This document shows positions 1-5,410 of a stretch of 56,675 nucleotides of DNA, one piece after another. The notes under the pieces are model-generated. The model was given only the letters and a program-made list of their open reading frames with translations, was not told the origin of the DNA and ran no database searches. Source of the stretch: JBBQWR01 sp038210495 (GTDB taxonomy: Bacteria > Planctomycetota > Planctomycetia > Pirellulales > DATAWG01); contig JBBQWR010000040.1 of assembly GCA_038210495.1 (NCBI GenBank), forward strand, positions 1 to 56,675, in the 5' to 3' direction. How positions within the stretch are numbered: the first letter of the stretch is position 1; the number at the start of each line of letters is the position of its first letter. A program made the translations under genes and the position numbers.

Positions 1-335
1 CATGCGTGTGCATCCTTGCCAGTGGGAAGAGAAACCCGCCCGTAGTGTACCACAGTGGTCAAGGGGAGATTTTCAACAGGCTGTTAGACTCGGTCTTAGC
101 TTCCATAGATACCAAACCTGCGGAAGCTAAACGAGGTCGCCAGTTGATAGATAATTTGCAGCTGAATCCTGACGCTGTTGCGGCCACGTTTGACGGTTAT
201 AGTCGCTATGAATGGTTGAGCTCGGCAAGAGTCTCGTCATCGAGCGCGAGTAGCGGCGACGTCGCCGACTTATTTGACGCTTCGCTTGGCGACGACCTGC
301 TTGAGGCGATCGGCCGGCAAGGGAAGAACTCGTAG
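1..335 (+). CDS. C-terminal end of an unidentified protein, cut by the left edge
   Basis: The frame is open from the first bases of the window to a TAG at 333-335, so the gene most likely begins upstream. A GTG at position 6 could only be an internal codon or a weak start. The visible tail of about 110 residues is hydrophilic, with a serine-rich linker around residues 73-84 and an acidic end with short leucine-containing helices. No family is recognised. It precedes a palindromic element at 346-471 and lies in a stretch with other gene debris, so it may belong to the same accessory region as the cyclase-like gene at 1081-2595. It points the opposite way to that gene, so it is not obviously its immunity partner. 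Confidence 0.45.
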   Translation, partial: CVCILASGKRNPPVVYHSGQGEIFNRLLDSVLASIDTKPAEAKRGRQLIDNLQLNPDAVAATFDGYSRYEWLSSARVSSSSASSGDVADLFDASLGDDLLEAIGRQGKNS

Positions 336-345
336 CACGGGACGG

Positions 346-471
346 CTAGGATCGCGGATTTAATAAACTCCCAAGTTTGCAGTCACAAAATCAAAAAACC
401 GGCTGAAAACAGCATCTGCTAGCATTCGGACCGGTCGGAAAATGGGAGCTTTTTTAATCCGCGATCCCTAG
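346..471. repeat. MITE-like palindromic element with about 28-bp terminal inverted repeats
   Basis: The left arm (346-373) and right arm (443-471) are imperfect reverse complements: both read CTAGG(g)ATCGCGGATT, then an A/T-rich run, then CTCCCA when oriented inward. The roughly 70-bp centre has no reading frame. Terminal inverted repeats around a short non-coding core are what miniature inverted-repeat elements or large hairpin repeats look like. No clear target-site duplication was found, and no second copy is present in the window. Confidence 0.5.
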
Positions 472-678
472 TGAAAATGACGGCCGACTTGGCGGCGATG
501 GAGATGCTCGCTGGCCGGGTCACTGAGCTGAGGGCATGCCGCAAATGGCGGCAGCCGCGACCCAAGAGAATCGTCCGAACTTGTTGCGGTTCACGGCGCA
601 AACGCGCAGAACACGATTCTGGCGGCTTTTGACGGCAGGCCCGGGTGAATTGCCAAAATTGCCAATTTTGCAACCGTC

Positions 679-835
679 TTACCCGGCCTCCTGCAGTTCC
701 TTGAGCAACTTGAGCGTCGACTCGACGATCCGGCTTTGTCGCCGCTGAAGCTGGAGCAATCGGATCAATTCGTAGAACTGCCGAGCGTTTCGCGCAGTGC
801 ATCGCGCAAGGCGATCGCTTGCTCGATCGGGGCGG
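679..835 (-). pseudogene. Decayed small coiled-coil protein (3' end, frameshifted)
   Basis: On the minus strand, one frame gives a helical stretch IEQAIALRDALRETLG. After a frame change it continues as FYELIRLLQLQRRQSRIVES and ends in LLKELQEAG and a stop at 679-681. The heptad-like leucine pattern and the clean stop suggest the remains of a small helical protein rather than chance, but the assignment rests only on residue pattern and a supposed frameshift. No start is visible. It lies next to another gene remnant at 888-983. Confidence 0.3.
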
Positions 836-887
836 CGCCGGGGCGGCGCTGCCTCCGCGCGCGGGTCCGCGCGACTTGGCCGTTGGT

Positions 888-983
888 CGACGAGCCGGTT
901 CGGCCTGGGCGCATCTCGCGGTGGTCGGCGGCGAGTTGGTCCTCCGCGAAGGCAATTCGCTGTACTGCTACAACGTGCCGTAA
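888..983 (+). pseudogene. Remnant of the C-terminus of a PQQ-type beta-propeller protein
   Basis: The frame ending in TAA at 981-983 reads AGSAWAHLAVVGGELVLREG and then NSLYCYNVP. That is the usual last blade of planctomycete outer-membrane-assembly/PQQ-like propeller proteins (alanine-histidine, then a strand, then a LYCYNV-type ending). Nothing upstream in the same frame continues a propeller, so only the last 30 or so codons survive. Compare the complete propeller gene at 26340-27614. Confidence 0.45.
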
Positions 984-1009
984 TCCAAGTGAAAAGCGGT
1001 CGGGTGGCC

Positions 1010-1039
1010 GGGGCTGAAGGCGCTTCGCCGAAGCCCCGG
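1010..1039. repeat. Dispersed REP-like hairpin repeat, copy 1
   Basis: A palindromic unit GGGGCTgaaggcgcttcgccgAAGCCCCGG can fold into a hairpin with GGGGCT/AGCCCC arms. Related copies lie at 8442-8470 and 13134-13164, and all three share CGCCGAAGCCCCGG. It sits downstream of the propeller remnant and of the 3' end of the cyclase-like gene, so it may act as a transcript end. Confidence 0.55.
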
Positions 1040-1080
1040 TCGACGCGCGCCTCTCGCTCGTCAAGAAACCACGAGATCCC

Positions 1081-2595
1081 CTACTTCACCACAAAATTAT
1101 CCCAAGGGAAATGCAGCCCGACGTTGTTGTGGCAACGGCAGAGCTCGGCGAATTCGTTCCAACCCATGACGTAGGCGTGACCGTTGCAGCAGACCAGTAG
1201 CGGCTCGTTGTCGAAGACGTAGGTCCCCTTGGTACGGCCAGGCCAGCCTTGATACCACTTTCCGTTAGCATCCTTGAACTTTAGATTCCAAGCATTGCCG
1301 TGTTGGAAGATATTGTAACTGACTGACTGGCCCATCCGATTGCGAACTTGCTCGTTCATGTAGGCGATCTCACGAGCGTCGTCGTTGAGTTCCCAATGGT
1401 TCTTGTTGCCCACGACGCCGGGCCGCACCGTGCCCCTGCCCGTCAATTCGGCATACAGCACGCGGTCGATGTCCCCGACGAACGGCTTTCCATCGGGATG
1501 CAGAATGCGGTACTTTGTCGAGCCGTCCGCGTCGCGAAACTTCTCCAGCTTGTGGTTCTCGAGCCAAGGGCCCCCCGTCGTCGGACTGGGGTCGTGCATT
1601 AGCGGTTTGTTTCCCTTGCCGATAAGCTCCGAGGAGGGGGACAGCGTTTGAATTTGACCTCCCGGCGGATTCCCCTTGTAGTGAGCCAGCACCTTGAGGG
1701 CCTCTTCCTCGGTCAGCACCACTTGGCCGACATAGGGCCCGCTCTTGGCCGTCTTCCACTTGATATAGACAGGTTTAGCATGGTATCGAGCCAGAATATA
1801 TTTAAGCCGCGCGGGGTTGCAGCCGCGCATGACCAGCAGCTTGCCGCGACTCATGGCGGCGATCGCCCGAATTTCTTCGGTCGTCATTCCCAGCAGGCCC
1901 GAGGCCGAAGCTACGTTGGTAATAGGCGCGGGGAGCCTGGCCAGGTACTGGGCGACATTGGGATTTCTTAGAAACCTGTTCGACGCAACTTTGCCGACCT
2001 TGCCTAGCAGCATCAGGATCAACGTCGGCAAAAGGAATGCCAGCACCTTGGCCATGCCGCTTGCCAACATCCGGGCGCCCGCTTCGACGTCGCCGCGCAC
2101 GGCGGACCTCACCCCTTCTTCCAAATCGACGGAGGCATAGCCGGAAATTTCACCGATGAATTTGGCGGCGGTGACGACGCTGACCCCGGTGAGGACATAG
2201 GTCGCCACGGCGGCGCCGAGCGAGGCGCCGGCCGAGGCGCCCCCGATGTTGCCGACTACCGGCACGGCGCTGCCGGCAGCGCCGCAAAGGAGCGCGCCCG
2301 TTCCGGCGCCCAGCACCACCCAGCGCAAGTCGGAAACCACCTGGCGAACGATTTGGAAGCCGACTTCCATGTAGCATTTCGGGATGTTGCCCTTGAGGGC
2401 TTCGTCCAGGTACTCATGCGAGCAGGCCAATTGCAGCGCGCGTTTCAAGCGAGCCAGACCATAGATAAGCGGCTCGACCGTATCGGCGCCGATGCTGGGG
2501 ATGGCGTGATGGGCGCCCCCGAGCGTGCCGCCTTGGTTGTAGGCGTCCATCAGGATACGGACTTGTTCTTCGCTCAAATCACCAGACGTGCCCAT
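1081..2595 (-). CDS. Toxin-like protein with C-terminal edema factor/ExoY-type nucleotidyl cyclase domain
   Basis: This 504-aa protein has two parts. Residues 90-200 are glycine/alanine-rich and hydrophobic (glycine-zipper-like segment at about 92-150, second hydrophobic helix at about 183-200), as in N-terminal trafficking regions of polymorphic toxins. From about residue 250 it follows the class II adenylyl cyclase pattern: R257-x2-NP, K274, K281 (K-x6-K), then GP-x2-G at 286-290. Next come a D375-x-D377 pair in PFVGDIDRV, MNEQV at 413-417 and QHG with H432. The R-to-K (17) and K-to-K (7) spacings equal those I recall for anthrax edema factor R329/K346/K353, and D/D and H correspond to D491/D493 and H577. 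The predicted reaction is ATP or another NTP to cyclic nucleotide. No signal peptide or secretion genes are visible. Specificity, activator and secretion route are unknown. Confidence 0.75.
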   Translation of the reverse strand: MGTSGDLSEEQVRILMDAYNQGGTLGGAHHAIPSIGADTVEPLIYGLARLKRALQLACSHEYLDEALKGNIPKCYMEVGFQIVRQVVSDLRWVVLGAGTGALLCGAAGSAVPVVGNIGGASAGASLGAAVATYVLTGVSVVTAAKFIGEISGYASVDLEEGVRSAVRGDVEAGARMLASGMAKVLAFLLPTLILMLLGKVGKVASNRFLRNPNVAQYLARLPAPITNVASASGLLGMTTEEIRAIAAMSRGKLLVMRGCNPARLKYILARYHAKPVYIKWKTAKSGPYVGQVVLTEEEALKVLAHYKGNPPGGQIQTLSPSSELIGKGNKPLMHDPSPTTGGPWLENHKLEKFRDADGSTKYRILHPDGKPFVGDIDRVLYAELTGRGTVRPGVVGNKNHWELNDDAREIAYMNEQVRNRMGQSVSYNIFQHGNAWNLKFKDANGKWYQGWPGRTKGTYVFDNEPLLVCCNGHAYVMGWNEFAELCRCHNNVGLHFPWDNFVVK

Positions 2596-2859
2596 GGTTC
2601 GCTCCTGTTTTGGACGCTACCAATAATCACTCATTGATTTGAAACCCCCACGCCGATCATCCCCGCCCAAACGAGGTCGAGCGTGGAGAAAAATAGACGG
2701 CGAGGCGCGTCATTGCTAAGTTTCATGATCGCGATTCTCTTGACCGGAACGACACCATGGCAGGAGGGTTATTTCCTTATAGCCTGATTCGATTGAGGGT
2801 GCAATCAGCAGTCGCCACGAGGACTAAACGTCGTTTTTTGGGCATTATAGCTGAAGCAT

Positions 2860-3018
2860 TTACCAGTTCACGTTCACCGCGCCCCGGATGAACGCGATTG
2901 CTTTCCGCGGGTCGCCGACAATCTGCGGCAGAGCATACCGCACCGCCTCGGCGACGTCACTCTTCGGCAACACCGCGCCCAGCGGTGCGCTGTCGAGCCA
3001 GTTCCCAATCGATCCTGG
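2860..3018 (-). pseudogene. IS66-family transposase remnant (fragment near the C-terminal part)
   Basis: Read on the minus strand, the frame ending at 2860-2862 contains WLDSAPLGAVLPKSDVAEAV followed by RYALPQ. This closely resembles the WLE...VLPKS..A.AIRYAL segment found just upstream of the last catalytic region in IS66 TnpC transposases. After RYALPQ the sequence no longer follows the family, and the 5' two thirds of the gene, partner genes and terminal repeats are missing. It is a dead fragment. Confidence 0.5.
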
Positions 3019-3145
3019 TGTTACGCAAACTGTTACCTACATTGACTCTATCCATGTTTTACCGCATAACGGATCATTGAAAATCCTCGGGAAAAACGGC
3101 CATTTGCATCCCAATTGGAGCCCAGCAGCGCGTTCAAGACGGACC

Positions 3146-3185
3146 CTTAATCAGACGGTTGATGGTTCGAGTCCATCAGGAGGCA
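3146..3185 (+). other. 3' half of a tRNA-Lys(CUU) gene, probable attachment-site remnant
   Basis: The segment reads CTTAATCAGA (3' side of an anticodon loop and stem for CUU), a short variable loop, then a perfect T-arm (GATGG-TTCGAGT-CCATC, 3161-3177), then AGGAGGC plus A as the acceptor 3' strand. No matching 5' half (GCCTCCT acceptor strand, D-arm) lies upstream. The 5' anticodon stem is only partly complementary, and position 33 is C instead of the invariant T. Identity therefore starts at the anticodon loop, which is where tyrosine integrases usually cross over. I read it as an att remnant rather than a functional tRNA. Confidence 0.6.
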
Positions 3186-3489
3186 CTTTTTCTGTCCTTG
3201 TGCGGTAGGGGCCTGTGATTTGACCGGTTCCTCATCCAACGTCATTGGCTCGCTGGCCATCGACGAGGCACGGCGGCCCCCGGTTGTTGCGAGTCGATCT
3301 GATTCTGTCGCCCGTGGATGCCCTCGTTGGACGGGGGTCGAAAGTTTTGGGGCCCCTTGATGAGTCGTCATTCGCGATCACGCGATTGAGGACCATGGGC
3401 TCTGTATTTCCGCACGACCTTCCGACTTGTCAATCTTCAGGCAAGGGGGTAGTTTCAGGGATTCTCCCGATTCCAAGGAACTGCGGATA

Positions 3490-4731
3490 ATGGCGGCTCG
3501 AGCGGACAACCAACGCATTGTGATTACTGGCGTTGGTCTGGCTGCGCCCAGTGGGAACAATCTGGCCGAGTTCCGAGACAGCCTTCTGCAAGGCCGCAGC
3601 GGGGTTCGGCCATATGAAATCCGCTATGTTGGCCCCACCGTGGCCGGCGTTTGCACGTTCGACGAGCTGAAATATCAGAAGCGGAAGGAAATTCGCCGCG
3701 GCACCCGGGCCGGAAGCGTGGGCATCTACTGTGCCCACGAGGCGATCGCCGACTCCGGCCTCGATTGGCCAAATGTGGATCGGTCGAAAGTCGGCATCTA
3801 TATCGGCGTCACCGAGCACGGCAACGTCGAGACCGAGAACGAGGTCTATCAGCTTCAAGGCTACAACTACGATATCAACTTCTGGTCGCACCACCACAAT
3901 CCGCGGACGGTCGCTAACAATCCGGCCGGCGAGATCTCGCTGAATCTGGAGATCACGGGGCCGCACTACACGATCGGCGCCGCATGCGCCGCGGGAAACG
4001 CGGGGCTGATTCAGGGCGCTCAAATGCTCCGGCTCGAAGAGTGCGATATCGCGCTGGCGGGCGGCGTTTCGGAAAGTATCCATACGTTTGGGATCTTTGC
4101 CAGTTTCAAGAGCCAAGGAGCCCTCGCGACCCACGTCGATCCGACGAAGGCCTCGCGCCCGTTCGACGCCGAGCGCAACGGAATCGTCGTCGCCGAAGGG
4201 GGCTGCGTGTATGTGCTCGAGCGTCTGTCGGACGCGCGCCGCCGCGGCGCGAAGATCCATGGCGAACTGGCCGGGTATGCGATGAACAGCGACGCCAGCG
4301 ATTTCGTGCTGCCCAACCCAATCCGCCAGGCGGAGTGCATTAAATTGGCGTTGTCTCGCGCCGGTATCGCGGCCGATGAGATCGATATCGTCAGCACGCA
4401 CGCCACGGGCACGACCCACGGCGATATTCAGGAATGCGAGGCCTTGCGAAGCGTGTTCGGCGGATCGAGTCGCACCCGGTTTAACAACACCAAGAGCTTC
4501 ATCGGGCACGCGATGGGCGCCGCCGGGGCGCTGGAGTTAGCCGGCAATTTGCCTTCGTTCGACGATCGAGTTTGCCATCCGACGATCAATCTCGAAAAGC
4601 TCGATCCCGATTGTCGTTTGGAAGGCTTGGTGATCGGGCAACCGCAACAGCTCGACCGCGTCGACTATCTGCTGAACAACTCGTTCGGTATGCTTGGGAT
4701 CAATTCCGTGTGTATCATTAAGCGGATGTGA
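3490..4731 (+). CDS. Beta-ketoacyl-ACP synthase II-like condensing enzyme
   Basis: This 413-aa thiolase-fold ketosynthase would condense an acyl thioester with malonyl-ACP in the cytoplasm. The catalytic triad is visible: C166 in GAACAAG, H304 in STHATGTTHGD and H340 in KSFIGHAMGAAG, with the glycine-rich C-terminal NNSFGMLGIN motif near 396-405. The sequence around the active cysteine (AACAAG rather than TACSS) and an HHH stretch at 134-136 mark it as a diverged member, not housekeeping FabF. The ATG at 3490 is preferred over one at 3427 because AAGGA lies just upstream and the extra 21 residues fit no family. An acyl carrier protein follows at 5005, so the pair probably serves a dedicated lipid or polyketide-like product. 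Confidence 0.85.
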   Translation: MAARADNQRIVITGVGLAAPSGNNLAEFRDSLLQGRSGVRPYEIRYVGPTVAGVCTFDELKYQKRKEIRRGTRAGSVGIYCAHEAIADSGLDWPNVDRSKVGIYIGVTEHGNVETENEVYQLQGYNYDINFWSHHHNPRTVANNPAGEISLNLEITGPHYTIGAACAAGNAGLIQGAQMLRLEECDIALAGGVSESIHTFGIFASFKSQGALATHVDPTKASRPFDAERNGIVVAEGGCVYVLERLSDARRRGAKIHGELAGYAMNSDASDFVLPNPIRQAECIKLALSRAGIAADEIDIVSTHATGTTHGDIQECEALRSVFGGSSRTRFNNTKSFIGHAMGAAGALELAGNLPSFDDRVCHPTINLEKLDPDCRLEGLVIGQPQQLDRVDYLLNNSFGMLGINSVCIIKRM

Positions 4732-4785
4732 GCCGGTGGGCTAGAGGGGCAGAGCCGTTTACGCTTTTGTTTTCGCAGGCATACC

Positions 4786-4840
4786 AACCCGACGCATTAG
4801 CGAGGAGTGTTGTCGCCCAGCCTCGCTGACGCTTCGGGTT
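4786..4840. repeat. Intergenic palindromic repeat with AACCCGA...AGCGAGG arms
   Basis: Arms 4786-4805 and 4821-4840 are near-perfect reverse complements (AACCCGAcGCatTAGCGAGG against its complement, two or three mismatches) around a 15-base loop. The string ACCCGAAGCGTCAGCGAGG is one I associate from memory with intergenic repeats in other planctomycete genomes; this was not checked. It lies between the ketosynthase and ACP genes. Confidence 0.5.
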
Positions 4841-4876
4841 AGTATTCCGACCATTTTGAGAACCGTCTGGAGCGAG

Positions 4877-4926
4877 GGGGACAGTCCCCTTTTTTCCGAA
4901 GACTCCAAAAAAGGGGACAGTCCCCG
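4877..4926. repeat. Strong hairpin with GGGGACAGTCCCC arms, possible terminator
   Basis: Arm 4877-4896 (GGGGACAGTCCCC then six T) and arm 4908-4926 (six A then GGGGACAGTCCCC) are perfect inverted repeats around an 11-base loop. Each arm core is itself palindromic. The T run after the first core and the length of the stem could end transcription from the ketosynthase, leaving the ACP on its own or reduced transcription. Smaller relatives with a GGGAC/GTCCC core occur at 5342-5356. Confidence 0.55.
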
Positions 4927-5004
4927 GCAGCGTGGCCCTTGACGGCGGGCGGCCAAGGTTAATGATGGACAAAACGACTTGAATTGGCTTTTGGAGATCG
5001 CGGC

Positions 5005-5265
5005 ATGAGCCCGGCGGAGATTCGCGCGGCAATCGTCGACATTTTGGCCGATATCGTGCCCGATGAAGACTTAAGCACTCTTAGCGACGACCAGCCTCTG
5101 CGCGAGCAGATCGAGCTGGACAGCATGGATTTTCTCGACATCGTGATGGAGCTGCGCAAGCGATATCGCGTGCAGATTCCCGAGGACGATTACGTTCACA
5201 TGGCGACAATGGCGGGGACGGTCCAATATCTTTCGCCGCTTATGAAGGACATTTCGGCCACCTGA
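5005..5265 (+). CDS. Acyl carrier protein
   Basis: The 86-aa acidic, helical protein carries the phosphopantetheine attachment motif LDSMDFLDI with S40 as the expected modified serine. It fits the four-helix ACP fold and usual length (75-90 aa). The ATG at 5005 is chosen because GGAG lies eight bases upstream; an in-frame ATG at 4984 lacks this. It follows the ketosynthase at 3490-4731 after 273 bp of hairpin repeats and probably serves it. The IPEDDY segment after the second helix is typical of specialised ACPs. No ACP synthase or reductase gene is nearby. Confidence 0.85.
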   Translation: MSPAEIRAAIVDILADIVPDEDLSTLSDDQPLREQIELDSMDFLDIVMELRKRYRVQIPEDDYVHMATMAGTVQYLSPLMKDISAT

Positions 5266-5410
5266 CGGGCGGTGGAAAAAAACCGGCGAGCTTGTCGCGG
5301 CGGCCACGTTCTTAGGCCATACTGGACGGCTGGCGTAAAGCAGGGACGCTGTCCCTACCGGCGCCTCTGCCGATCCCGCCTTTATCCCTCCTTCCGCCTG
5401 CCCCCCGCGT

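Noticed and set aside
3146..3185. A functional tRNA gene
   Set aside because: The 5' half is missing, the anticodon stem is broken and position 33 is not T.
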